From Saccharomycopsis fibuligera x Saccharomycopsis cf. fibuligera (taxonomy: Eukaryota; Ascomycota; Saccharomycetes; Ascoideales; Saccharomycopsidaceae), in NCBI GenBank assembly GCA_001936135.1, contig CP012810.1, positions 4,030,001 to 4,094,000 of the forward strand: a stretch of 64,000 bases of DNA, given 5' to 3'. Below the pieces are notes generated by a model. The model was not told where the DNA came from, did no database searches, and worked only from the letters and a program-made list of their open reading frames with translations. Positions 32,927 to 43,028 of the stretch are shown piece after piece. Made by a program: the position numbers and the translations under genes. Every line of letters starts with the position of its first letter. Within the stretch, counting starts at the first letter, position 1.

Positions 32927-34168
32927 CTAAGCGCTTTTTTTGTTACCCTCTTCGAGAAGCTTGTAAGCGGCTGTCTCGAACTCAGCGTTGGCCTTTAACA
33001 CTGAAGCGTCGTAGAATGGGAAGAGCTGTGTGGCCAAAAAACCAGCTATTCCCTTGACAGGGTCGACCCAGTAGTACAAGTTAGGTAAACCAGCCCAATG
33101 CACCGATCCAGCAGAACGACCCGTTGGCAAGTCTACATCAATCTTGTGGAAATTGGCTGTCCATGACTGTTGGTCTGGTGAGAAATGGTCAAAAAGATCC
33201 ACATAGTTGGAAAACTGTGGTTGGGAGTGCTCCAAACTGGTATTGACGCTGACGCCCTTTGGTAACAAGTTTGCAAATGAGTAGTTGCGCACTGTTTCTG
33301 GCTTGAGGATTTGCGCTCCAGTGGCTGGTGACGTTCCTTCGTGAAGGTAAATCTCTAAAAACTTCATGTAATCTCTGAGCTTGCCAAAGATACCGTGGCC
33401 ACCAGGATGGAATGATGGATCTTCTGGATGCAACTCGTCAAGTGGTTCCACATCTCCGTGAGTGAACTCTTTTCTCTGATGCATGATTGCATGATTCTTA
33501 AAATGTTCTGGGGTTCTTCTAAAGGATAGGGAGTCGGCGCCTATTGGTTTGAAGATGTGATCTTTCACATACTCATCGAGTGTTTTACCAGAAACGCTTT
33601 GCACAACTTTGCCGACCCAGTCGGTGCTGACGCCGTAGTGCCAGTTTTCTCCTGGGTGGAATCTGAGCGGAGTAGTGAATTGTTCCCATTCTGCCTTGAG
33701 AATATTTGGTCTACCAGTAGCATCAAACAATTTGGCATAGTCGTGACTAAAAAATGAGTATGAGAACCCAGAAGTATGGGTAAGCAAATGTCTAATGGTA
33801 GGCTTTGTCTTTGGTTCGACCAAGTTTGGGGTATTGGTTTTGTCATTCCATGAGTCAATGACTTTGATTTCTTTGATTTCTGGCACGTATTTGTCCACGG
33901 GATCGTCAATGGAAGAGATTTGGCCATTTTCTACAAGCTGAAGCAATGCAGTGGTAGTGATAGCCTTAGAAGTAGAGTAAAAGGCCAAAGTGCTGTCAAC
34001 ATTGACCTTATCATTTTGATTAGTGATACTTTTGGCACCAGCAGCGTTTAAGTACACGAGTCCATCATCCTTGGTAACGATAGCAGCAATAATATGCGGA
34101 ACAGGGTTTGTAGTGTCAAGTGAAGTCCACTTTTGGATAATTGGATCAATGGCTTGGTTGTATGCCAT
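32927..34168 (-). CDS. Beta-lactamase-fold serine hydrolase (esterase-like)
   Basis: This 413-residue member of the class C beta-lactamase/esterase family (EstB/LovD type) has the nucleophile motif S65-T-S-K68 and a catalytic-type Tyr-178 in WHYGVS. The third element, HWAGLPNLYYWVDPVKGIAGFL, takes the place of the KTG box. That form (WAG/WGG before a YxWIDP-like strand) is typical of esterase or transacylase members, not of antibiotic-hydrolysing enzymes. No signal peptide is seen, so it is probably cytosolic. It faces a Baeyer-Villiger-type monooxygenase gene across a 1.7-kb region, and a shared pathway is plausible. The substrate is unknown. Confidence 0.85.
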   Translation of the reverse strand: MAYNQAIDPIIQKWTSLDTTNPVPHIIAAIVTKDDGLVYLNAAGAKSITNQNDKVNVDSTLAFYSTSKAITTTALLQLVENGQISSIDDPVDKYVPEIKEIKVIDSWNDKTNTPNLVEPKTKPTIRHLLTHTSGFSYSFFSHDYAKLFDATGRPNILKAEWEQFTTPLRFHPGENWHYGVSTDWVGKVVQSVSGKTLDEYVKDHIFKPIGADSLSFRRTPEHFKNHAIMHQRKEFTHGDVEPLDELHPEDPSFHPGGHGIFGKLRDYMKFLEIYLHEGTSPATGAQILKPETVRNYSFANLLPKGVSVNTSLEHSQPQFSNYVDLFDHFSPDQQSWTANFHKIDVDLPTGRSAGSVHWAGLPNLYYWVDPVKGIAGFLATQLFPFYDASVLKANAEFETAAYKLLEEGNKKSA

Positions 34169-34302
34169 GATTGTAGTTAAGTTTGCGGTAGTGTTGATGA
34201 GAATTGATAATGACTATGGTAAATCGGAATACTAAGGAACTGTGTACAATCAAGATAGTAATAGCAGCTTGATAAAGCAAAGTAGAGGGGGTAGAGAGCA
34301 GA

Positions 34303-34341
<39 letters not shown>

Positions 34342-35901
34342 AAAAAAAAAGAAACAAATCCTCAGACTGACGATGAGAGATGGGGAAAGCGAAGACAGTA
34401 GCCAGACTATATATAATGATCCGTGGGGGACTCAACCAGTACCAGGAATAATAGTAATGATTTCCCTTTGGAGCAAATGCCATCTGCGGACAGCACGGTG
34501 TTAGTTTATCGTTGGCGTCATCAAAGCCATCGAAGCCATCGAAAGGCGGCTGTTTCCAGGGAAAAGGGGAAGCTAATGGCGGTGTTGGTGTATTGTTGTA
34601 TTGATGATGCTACGGACTATACCACAGTAAAAAAACAAAAAAAAAAAGTCACCCACCGGAGTTTTTGAGGGGCAAGCAGCCAACCAACCACAGCAAATTG
34701 TGCGTATAAACACTAGCCCAAGGGTCGCCGGTTGTAGTGAGCTACTATTGCTCTAATACAATTGTTGATATTGAACTAGTACAAGATTGATGTTGGACCG
34801 TGCAGTGCTGCACAGTACAGTGCCAAAGAAGAAACGCAGTCTTCGGATCCCGGAAAAGTGGGGTAAATGAGGACAGGTGCTGGCGGACCTGTGGGACTGA
34901 AGCTGCGCTCGTTTGCTTGGCTTACTGTCCTTAGGCTGATAAAATAGCCTCCGCTAGCTGGCACCAGCATCAAAGCTCCTCAAATATGCCGGCACCAGCC
35001 ACAAAGTGTGGGGGAACCGTGAGCAGCGTTTTCCTTCTGCCCCTGGCCCGATTTAACACTATATATTGTAATTCAATACGTCAATATATGTCGACGTGTC
35101 AATATGTCCCATAACCTATATGCACTACTGGGTACGCCCCCCCTGAGTTTGTGTCGGGTGCCGTGTGCAACATAGCGACGAGGAGCCATGACAGCGGAAC
35201 AGTGCTGCAGGCTGGCGCTGGCAGTGCGCTGCTATACTCAGCCGTGCGTCTTTGCTGTAGAGCTTTACGACTCAACAGACGAATGTTATCGCTGTTTGCC
35301 CTCGCGGTCGCTGTCCGGGTGCTGTCCATCTTGAGCAAAAACAGGCGATGCGGAGTACCCCCATTTTGCCAACATCGTCATTTTTTAACACTGGTCTGTT
35401 TTTGCAACTTTGATGCATATTCATATTCTCTGCGAGGATTGCTGCTGGCCGGCTCTCCTGGCATCCCACCTAAATTTTCTCCATTTTCTTGCTCTGACTG
35501 TCTTTCTCTACAGATCCTATTTCTGATTAACCTTTTTGCTACTTACAAGTGATTGTTATCTTTTCTTTTTATTAATCTTGCTTGATACCTACCTCGCGTG
35601 GGGTAATTTGGGGACACGCCCTCCACAAATCTGCTTATTGCCACATTGATCACAGGAATGTGTTTTCCAAGTCCACCTAAATTAGTGTTCTCTTGTTGCT
35701 TGGCCAGAATTGACATAAATATACGATGTGCCCTGGATTGTAGCTGCAATTTTTCTTATTTATCATTATCTTAATCTTCTCCTGTATTCTGTCTCATCAT
35801 CGTTGTCTTTGTGATCATCGTTTTCTCAATTTCCTTTTCTTCCATTTTGTCTGAAAGCAATTTTTTTTTTTTTGTAAATTATCTATTCATCTCTACACAT
35901 C
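34169..35901. promoter_or_regulatory. Shared divergent upstream region, esterase and monooxygenase
   Basis: The 1.7 kb begins with an A36 tract (34304-34339). Then come two GGCACCAGC copies 31 bp apart (34960-34968 and 34991-34999), the first within an inverted form GCTGGCACCAGC. The segment 35150-35350 is distinctly G/C-rich and gives open frames up to 133 codons (35151-35552) with no family match. A T12 run lies just before the monooxygenase start. That these repeats regulate the pair is inference. Confidence 0.4.
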
Positions 35902-37530
35902 ATGCCTGTTGCTGTTGAAGATACAACCATTCCATACTACGACATTGTTGTTCTCGGAGCCGGTTTCAGCGGGGTCAAAGCACTTCATGAAGCCCGCAAA
36001 AGAGGCCTCACTTGCCATGTCTTTGAATCCAGTGCTGGACTCGGTGGTACTTGGAGAAACAATCACTATCCAGGTGCAAGGGTTGACTCTCCCGTGCCAA
36101 TTTATCAGTTAAATATCCCCGAAGTGTACACCACTTGGAAATGGAAAGAGAGATATCCATCCTGGAAGGAAATTAGAGAATATTTCGCACATGTCGAAAA
36201 AGTTTTGCATGTCAAGAAGGACATCACTTTTAACACCTACATTTCCAAAGCTGATTTTGACAAGTCTACTGGTCTTTGGACTTTGCAAAATAAAGATGGT
36301 TCTATCAAGGCTCAAACCCCAATCTTTATGCCTTGTATTGGTTTTGCTTCCAAGACTTTTACTCCAGTTTGGAAAAACTTTGACAAGTACAAGGGCCGTA
36401 TCATTCATTCTTCTGAATGGCCTGAAGAAGAACATGTTGTCTTGAAGGATCAGAAAGTCGCTGTTATTGGCACTGGTTCTACCGGGGTTCAACTTGTGCA
36501 AGAATCAGGCCCAATTGCTAAAGAGCTCTTTGTTTTCCAGAGAACTCCGAACTTGGCTATTCCAATGCGTCAAGTTACTGATCCTGAACAAGATACTTCC
36601 AAGTATTCCGAGTTGTTAGAGAAAAGATACGAAGGCCCAGGCGGATTTTTGTCCCCGCATTGTCTTAAAAAGACATTCGAGGATACTCCTGAAGAACGTG
36701 AAAAGTTCTACCAACATTTGTATGATGTTGGTGGATTTCATCTTTGGATATCCAATTATTGTGACTTGATGACTAACCAAGAAGCTAATGATGAAACATA
36801 CAAGTTTTGGAGAAAAACTATTCAGAAGAGAATTAACGATCCTGAGGTCGCTGAGAAGTTGGCTCCTGAAAAGCCTCCACATCCATTTGGCGCCAAAAGA
36901 CCATCATTAGAACGCAACTATTATGATCAATTCAATAGACCAAACGTTCACTTGGTTGATGTCAAGGCTAATCCAATCGAAGAATTTTATGAAAACGGTA
37001 TTATTACTGCCGACGGTACCAAACATGAGTTTGATGTGCTACTTTTGGCTACTGGGTTTGATGCAGTTACAGGGTCTTTCAAGAACATTGAGATACGCAA
37101 TGCTCACAATGGCACTATTTTGAGAGATGATTGGGAGGAAGGATGCCACACTTACTTGGGACTTTCAGTTAATGGTTATCCAAACATGTTTTTCACTTAT
37201 GGCCCGCAATCTCCAACTGCATTCTCCAACGGACCAACTTGTGTTGAATTGCAGTTCAACTTCATCTTTAAGTTGCTTGACCACATGAAACAGAATAATG
37301 TGAAATACGTTGAAGCTCGCAAAGAGGCAGAAGAAGCTTTCTCCAACCATAATGATGAGTTCACTAAGACTACGTTGTATCCAAAAGCAGAAACTTCCTG
37401 GTATATGGGTACTAACATCCCGGGAAAAAAACCGCAAATGTTGAATTACATTTGTGGGGTTCCTAGCTACGCCAATTTACTTCAGCAAGAAGCTAAGAAA
37501 AACTTTAATGGGTTTTCTTTTTACCAGTAA
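35902..37530 (+). CDS. Flavin monooxygenase, Baeyer-Villiger type
   Basis: This 542-residue class B flavoprotein monooxygenase should oxidise ketones to esters or lactones with NADPH and O2. FAD loop GAGFSG is at residues 19-24, followed by ESSAGLGGTWRNNHYPGARVD, typical of cyclohexanone/phenylacetone monooxygenases. The Baeyer-Villiger fingerprint FxGxxxHxxxWP is present as YKGRIIHSSEWP near 163-174, with Tyr for Phe. The NADPH loop GTGSTGVQ lies near 189-196, and the ATGFD motif appears later. There is no targeting signal or membrane anchor. It is divergent from the esterase-like gene at 32927. Confidence 0.9.
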   Translation: MPVAVEDTTIPYYDIVVLGAGFSGVKALHEARKRGLTCHVFESSAGLGGTWRNNHYPGARVDSPVPIYQLNIPEVYTTWKWKERYPSWKEIREYFAHVEKVLHVKKDITFNTYISKADFDKSTGLWTLQNKDGSIKAQTPIFMPCIGFASKTFTPVWKNFDKYKGRIIHSSEWPEEEHVVLKDQKVAVIGTGSTGVQLVQESGPIAKELFVFQRTPNLAIPMRQVTDPEQDTSKYSELLEKRYEGPGGFLSPHCLKKTFEDTPEEREKFYQHLYDVGGFHLWISNYCDLMTNQEANDETYKFWRKTIQKRINDPEVAEKLAPEKPPHPFGAKRPSLERNYYDQFNRPNVHLVDVKANPIEEFYENGIITADGTKHEFDVLLLATGFDAVTGSFKNIEIRNAHNGTILRDDWEEGCHTYLGLSVNGYPNMFFTYGPQSPTAFSNGPTCVELQFNFIFKLLDHMKQNNVKYVEARKEAEEAFSNHNDEFTKTTLYPKAETSWYMGTNIPGKKPQMLNYICGVPSYANLLQQEAKKNFNGFSFYQ

Positions 37531-38869
37531 AAAGTCATGGCAAGAGATATGAAAAAAAGTTACAAATAGCCATAGCTTACTTCCTACTGAAAGATTTAAA
37601 TTATGATCATTGCTGTTTTGATGTTAAATCTATTATTTTCTTATTTTCTCTGTTTACTTTTTTTTGTTTATTTGATTTTTTTTTCCTTTTTTTGGAGTAA
37701 CCATTATTTTTTGTTTTACATCGTTGTTTCGACTTACTGTTCCATGTTGTTTTGGGTTATTATTTTTTACTAGGTATATTTTTCCATCGTCCACACACAT
37801 ACTTGTTGTATAAATATACATATGCGTCCAATAAACATATTTTTATTTGATACTTTATCATGCTGATTTGTTTTTATTTTTGTTTTACTGCTTTTGGAAT
37901 ATAAAATAAGCAGGGCTCCGACACTACCGTAATCAGGCATGGAGTAAAATAGGCTTTGAAACAAAATTCTGCCTCGAAGCACTGCAGGACTCAATGAGCT
38001 CATGCTCCGAAAACTGTTTACATTTACTATCACGTGATTGTTTTTAAAAACAAAAGAGTATGTAAGAAAAGGGAGAGTATGGTGTGTATCAGATGATTTG
38101 TACGCACTAGAAGAAAAAACAAAGCGTGGTTAATCCCTTCATAATCAAAATATTGTTTATTTACCTTTGTGGCAGGAAGACTACCTAATTAGGCAATGAG
38201 CATGGACGAAAACCGCTGTGTCAAAACAGCACTGCAGCGTCATCTGGTTAGCGATCGATCCCAGAGTGTCTTCAATTATTGTTAGTACTAGTGCTAGTAC
38301 TACTACTACTACTACTACTACTATTATTATTATTATTGTTATTGCTGCTTGCTCACCGGAACTCCATCTCTTCTGCCCCATATTCTTTTTCATTTTTTTC
38401 CTCTTCTTCTCGCAAGCACACCATCTCTGTTTTTCTTTTCTTTTCACTTAACTTTTTTGTTTTGTTTTGTTGTCTGATAGTCAATGGACTATAATCACCT
38501 CTGTAATATTTTTTCCTCCTTGTTGATCATTGATTAGCTGGTCATCCATTCGTTACAACCCAATATCATTCTTTCTGTCTGACCTTTTCAATCTTAATCG
38601 CTGTTGTGTACTAATAGACTTGCTTCGTTTGCTCCAATATTACTAGCTTACTTATCCCCCTCATTGAACAAAGTACTAGCCTGCCATTCCTATAAGTCCG
38701 AACTCTTTAATTAATTTCATTCAGATTGCAAAGTCTTTCACTGGACCACCAAGTCTCCTGGCCTCATAAATTCTAAATTTCGAGTTTTCCTACTAACTCT
38801 TATTGAGAGATTGTCAAAGTACCACTAGGTGTTATCCAGAAGCTATTTCTACCTTAAACTAATGTCAAT
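37531..38869. other. Monooxygenase 3' flank and ECM25 promoter
   Basis: T-rich 3' sequence, then a (TAC)n/(TAT)n trinucleotide run at about 38298-38338, then a C/T-rich leader. A 7-codon uORF overlaps the ECM25 start (38862-38885) and is listed separately. No other gene is seen. Confidence 0.5.
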
Positions 38870-38885
38870 ATGTCCATTGACTTGA
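38862..38885 (+). promoter_or_regulatory. Short uORF overlapping the ECM25 start
   Basis: ATG TCA ATA TGT CCA TTG ACT TGA starts 8 nt before, and in a different frame from, the ECM25 start codon at 38870. If used, it would compete with the main start, giving leaky-scanning control. It is seen in sequence only; translation is untested. Confidence 0.35.
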
Positions 38886-41638
38886 ACAAGATCTTTTTCA
38901 AATCGGATACTTATGATCCATCCACAAAATTACCCATTTATGTGCTTGACACCACTGCTTTACCTAACCCTAACCACTGCAATTTTGTGGGTCTTATTAA
39001 ACTTTTGATAAGTAGAATTCCTAATGAAAATTATGTTTTGATTTTCTTTACCGCAGGCTTATCCAATGACCCTTCATTTTCCATCACTAATCATGGTAAT
39101 AACAACAACAGTTATAATCACAAACTCGCTTTCAGCAACCCGGAAAGCGATAAAGAAAATTATAATTACAATAATGAACAACAACAACAACAACAACAAC
39201 AGCAACAACAACAGCAACAACAACCACAACCACAGCTGGGCGATTCGGAACCGTTCAAATTCAGCTGGGTTTGGGGTGTAAAAACATTTAGCTTGATTCC
39301 ATCATCTAAAAGAAAATTTCTAAGGAAGATCTATATTGTGCATGAATCTTGGTGGATAAGGGCATTAATTGAAGTCTTAAAAAATTTGATTAGCTCCAAG
39401 TTTTTGAATCTGTCTCAGGAAAAAGTCGTTCATTGCTCCAATTTGTCCGAGTTATCTAGGAATTTAGACATTACTAAAATTAATATTAGTCTTGCAAACT
39501 ACTACTATGAATTCAACAAGATCTATAATAATAATAATTGTAGTAAAGATAATGACTACAAATACCAAACACCACCAAAAATTATAATACCCATTCATTT
39601 GCCGCAAGTCTTTGGCATACCAATAGCAGCAACAGCCGCTTCCGCAAATAAAAACCAGTTGGCTCATTATTATTACAATTTAATATTTATAAAAATAATT
39701 CAGCAATATTACCAACCAAGAAATAACAGCGGCAAGTACAATTTGCTACTATTTCACAACAACTCACCATCTTTGATATTTAAAAGCAATATTCTACAAG
39801 ATTCAATTTCGAGAAATCAAATAGTAACGCTAGACCAATATGATATTTTCACCTTGGTTAACTTGTGGAAATACTTTTTAAAAAATTTGCGCAGTGATTA
39901 TGCGTTGATTCCATTGAACATTCTTATCAAACAGCACCAAAATTTTGATGAAAATAATAACAATAATGATATCCCTTTGACAAATCATGTATTGAATGAG
40001 ATTCTTAAAGTAAACAAAAGCAAGATTATATTGAATGATATCATGAACTTCTTGCTTATACCAATGATCATCAATGATGTTAACCATATTTCCTTGAATA
40101 ACAACACCAGCAACGCCAACGATCTATGCAGTAATTATCTTAACAGATTATGCAAATTTCTAACAAAATTCTTTTGTGGTATCATTGCTGATTCCCCAGA
40201 AAAGGATAGAGCTCTAGGAACGCGATTCATTAAATCACTTATTACTAACTGGCCATATTTGGATGCTAACAAGTACAAAATTGCATACAAGAAAGTGGCT
40301 CCACCGGTGCCGACTTCCAGAAAATCATCCAATGAAAAGTTGTCTAGTAGTGTTGGGTCTTCATCCTCACCACCAACTTCCCAAGCAACAGCGCAAGCAC
40401 CATTACCGCCATCATCGAAAATACCGGTAGCATTGTCATTAGTTCCTACTACTGTCACCGCGGACTCATCATTAATCCAATCATTTGTTACATATTTGAA
40501 CCAAACTGATGCAATGAGTATCAACTTGAGATTCATAAATAGTAAACAAGCTATATTTGAAAGATTGGGTGATCCAAATGGGTTAAACAATTTCAATATA
40601 ATTCCGGATTCGGACATTGAGGCTCAAAGATATAAACACTTACATTATGTACGAAATGAAGATTTGGATGCTTTCCATCAGGGGAAGGAAAATCAGCCTA
40701 ACTTAAAGTCATTGAATAACAAGATCAGAACCAATATCAAAAGTTACTTTAAACCATTGGCTGAAAGTGGTAATAGCGTATTGTCATCCTCCTCCTCTCC
40801 GCACCTCAACAACAGTGCTAATAGCGGCAGTGGCAGCAGTGGCACCGGAGTTGACTTGATTACTAAATCTTTGAGTACCTTAAATTTCAACACCAAAAGT
40901 AAAGTTCAGCCTAGCATACCACCAAGATTACCTCCAAGATCCAACCATCATACCACTATCAATAACAATCGCAATGGTACTGCCGCTGATGAAAACAACA
41001 ATTTCAAGAAACCGCCAATTCCACCCCCTTCACGTACATCGGGATTCGACTCAAACAACAATAGTTCCAAAGAAAGTTTGCATTCAAATAATTCCTTCAT
41101 CCTCGCTAAAAAGCAATCAAATCCACACTTATTCAACGATAGTGATAGTGGTAGTGGTGATGTGATTTTTTCATCGGCAAGCACTACCATATTGTCATCC
41201 AATACAGTTGGTGGCGATGTTGGTGGCAATTTAATAGTGGGCGAAAAAGCATCATCAGCTTCTATTGTTTCGAGTCTGTCAAACAGCAGTGATGGAAATG
41301 ATAACAGCTATAGTGGTATGGGTGGTAGACCACCAGTGCCACAAAAGAAAGCATGCAGTTATTATGGCCATAGCAAATCAAGTAGCAGCTCAAGCAGCAA
41401 CATTTTAATAACTTCAAATAATAGTAATATCGTGGCTAACAGTGCTGCTAATGGTGCTGCTTCAAAGAAACCAGCACCAAGAGTTCTTAGAAAAATTCTG
41501 CTGCAAAGTGAGTTTATTTATGCAGATAAGAAAAAATATGCGGGAATTCAGAATGGTAAAGTGGTGAAGTTGGCACAGTTGTTCGAGGAGAGATTGGAAG
41601 GACTTGAGATTCTCTCTAACATGGAAGCAAGTCACTGA
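38870..41638 (+). CDS. ECM25: Ecm25-like protein, CRAL-TRIO-like plus RhoGAP-like
   Basis: This 922-residue protein starts MSIDLNKIFFKSDTYDPSTK, very like S. cerevisiae Ecm25. The N-terminal ~200 residues form a Sec14/CRAL-TRIO-like domain (FSWVWGVKTFSLIP and KIYIVHESWW). A RhoGAP-like region follows at about 230-450 (LWKYFLKNLRSDYALIPLNI resembles the LP-EPLIP helix). I see no conserved arginine finger in the RhoGAP part. A long disordered tail carries Pro-rich SH3 ligands (PPRLPPRS, KKPPIPPPSR, GRPPVPQKK). A poly-Gln run is at about 104-118. In yeast, Ecm25 acts at polarised growth sites. The GAP activity is doubtful on sequence grounds. Confidence 0.85.
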   Translation: MSIDLNKIFFKSDTYDPSTKLPIYVLDTTALPNPNHCNFVGLIKLLISRIPNENYVLIFFTAGLSNDPSFSITNHGNNNNSYNHKLAFSNPESDKENYNYNNEQQQQQQQQQQQQQQQPQPQLGDSEPFKFSWVWGVKTFSLIPSSKRKFLRKIYIVHESWWIRALIEVLKNLISSKFLNLSQEKVVHCSNLSELSRNLDITKINISLANYYYEFNKIYNNNNCSKDNDYKYQTPPKIIIPIHLPQVFGIPIAATAASANKNQLAHYYYNLIFIKIIQQYYQPRNNSGKYNLLLFHNNSPSLIFKSNILQDSISRNQIVTLDQYDIFTLVNLWKYFLKNLRSDYALIPLNILIKQHQNFDENNNNNDIPLTNHVLNEILKVNKSKIILNDIMNFLLIPMIINDVNHISLNNNTSNANDLCSNYLNRLCKFLTKFFCGIIADSPEKDRALGTRFIKSLITNWPYLDANKYKIAYKKVAPPVPTSRKSSNEKLSSSVGSSSSPPTSQATAQAPLPPSSKIPVALSLVPTTVTADSSLIQSFVTYLNQTDAMSINLRFINSKQAIFERLGDPNGLNNFNIIPDSDIEAQRYKHLHYVRNEDLDAFHQGKENQPNLKSLNNKIRTNIKSYFKPLAESGNSVLSSSSSPHLNNSANSGSGSSGTGVDLITKSLSTLNFNTKSKVQPSIPPRLPPRSNHHTTINNNRNGTAADENNNFKKPPIPPPSRTSGFDSNNNSSKESLHSNNSFILAKKQSNPHLFNDSDSGSGDVIFSSASTTILSSNTVGGDVGGNLIVGEKASSASIVSSLSNSSDGNDNSYSGMGGRPPVPQKKACSYYGHSKSSSSSSSNILITSNNSNIVANSAANGAASKKPAPRVLRKILLQSEFIYADKKKYAGIQNGKVVKLAQLFEERLEGLEILSNMEASH

Positions 41639-41699
41639 GTTATGCTACAAGAGCATTATATGTTTTATTTTCTTTTTTCTTTTCTTTTTTTTCTTTTTT

Positions 41700-41737
<38 letters not shown>

Positions 41738-42336
41738 GTTTTCCTTCGACTTTGTATTTGCTTTTCTGTGTTCAATAGACTTTAGAAGTTTATTTGTTTG
41801 ATTTTTTCTTCTTCTTTTTTAGTTTCGTTATTGTTTGGATATCTAAGCTCTCTTTCATTTCTCTATACATGCTTCTTATTATATCCTATTTTACTTTAAT
41901 TTCTATTTTTTTTTGTTTGGCTATTATGTTCAGTCCTATATATGCAACAAGAAAACTCTGGCTTGTTTTGAATGATATACTTGCAAACATGATTGTGTAG
42001 TGCTTTATGTTAATGAAGGCGTTTTCCTTCGACACGCATTCTGATTCCCAGATTGTAACTGACTTTCACTATGCTGTAAGAAGGCTATATAGTCCAGGGT
42101 ATGTTGAAACTTTTACCTGCACCATACTGCAAAAAGAAGCATAATGGCTAAATTACATAAGCAAAATGCTGGATACCCTACCCGCTTATTTTTCAACTTT
42201 TTTTGGCAGTTTGGTGCACAGGAGTTGAGAATGTGTTTTAAAAAACAAAGTGCTTGAGAAGAGATGGATATTTAGAAGCAGTAGTAGCGAATTATTACAA
42301 TACAACAACCCAAAAAATCAATCATTGCTAAATAAT
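41639..42336. other. ECM25 3' flank and SMB1 promoter
   Basis: Extremely T-rich, including T27 at 41703-41729. Frames through the T tracts (poly-Phe) are artefacts. No gene is seen. Confidence 0.5.
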
Positions 42337-43028
42337 ATGGTATGCTTGTTTTTACTCATTTGATTGCCACACGGATATCAATTTCAAGCGGTCCAACCAA
42401 CGTGTGAAATCATCATATTTTTCCTTCGAGGGGAGTCTTTTATTATGGTTCCAACATCATACTAACTCATTCTCAACAGACACCAGTACAAGTATCAAAA
42501 AAGACGAGGCTCGCGGATCTTGTACATTACCGTCTCAAAGTAACGACGTTAGATGGACGCAGTATTATCGGTGAACTCCTTGCATTTGACAAGTACATGA
42601 ATTTGGTGCTTGCAGATGCTGAAGAGTTCCGGTTAACAAACAAATCAAAATACGCCATCAAGGATGCGAAGAGACAAGGAACACTCAATACTAGTGATTT
42701 GGTGAAAGAAGATAAGCGAGCATTGGGATTGATTATTCTTAGAGGGGTGAATGTGGTGGGAGTGACGATTGAGTCTGCACCTCCAGTGAATAAAGCAGCT
42801 AGATTAGGACTTGGAGGCCGTGGGGGCAGTGGAGCTGTTGGTAATAAGGCCGGAGGAGCAGCGGGCGGTATCATGAAGCCATTGAAAAAAAACAACAACA
42901 ATACTAACAGCAGCAACCAGTTTTTGGCCAGTGTATTGAGAGCGCCAATCAGAACCGTGAAAGGATTCGGGGATGCACCAAGGGCCTTCCAGCCGCCACC
43001 AGGATTTAGAAAGAACGGTGGTCAGTGA
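42337..43028 (+). CDS. SMB1: Sm protein B, spliceosomal core, one intron
   Basis: The first exon is only the ATG (42337-42339). The intron spans 42340-42479 and has GTATGC, branch TACTAAC at 42460-42466 and CAG at its end. Exon 2 (42480-43028) continues in frame as TPVQVSKKTRLADLVHYRLK. The protein has 183 residues. Sm motif 1 is DLVHYRLKVTTLDGRSIIGE and LAFDKYMNLVLADAEE; Sm motif 2 is LGLIILRGVNVVGVTIE. The end, FQPPPGFRKN, matches S. cerevisiae SmB. It is a member of the heptameric Sm ring on U1, U2, U4 and U5 snRNAs. The splice model restores the conserved N-terminus, which the plain open frame (from 42597) lacks. The 5' splice site differs from GTATGT at its last base. Confidence 0.9.
42340..42479 (+). 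other. SMB1 intron
   Basis: This 140-nt intron directly follows the start codon, with 5' site GTATGC, branch site TACTAAC (42460-42466) and 3' site CAACAG. It is phase 0. The joined reading frame gives the conserved SmB N-terminus. Confidence 0.85.

Noticed and set aside
35151-35552. 133-codon frame in a G/C-rich block
   Set aside because: No domain, and the composition explains the open frame. Kept only as an unusual block.
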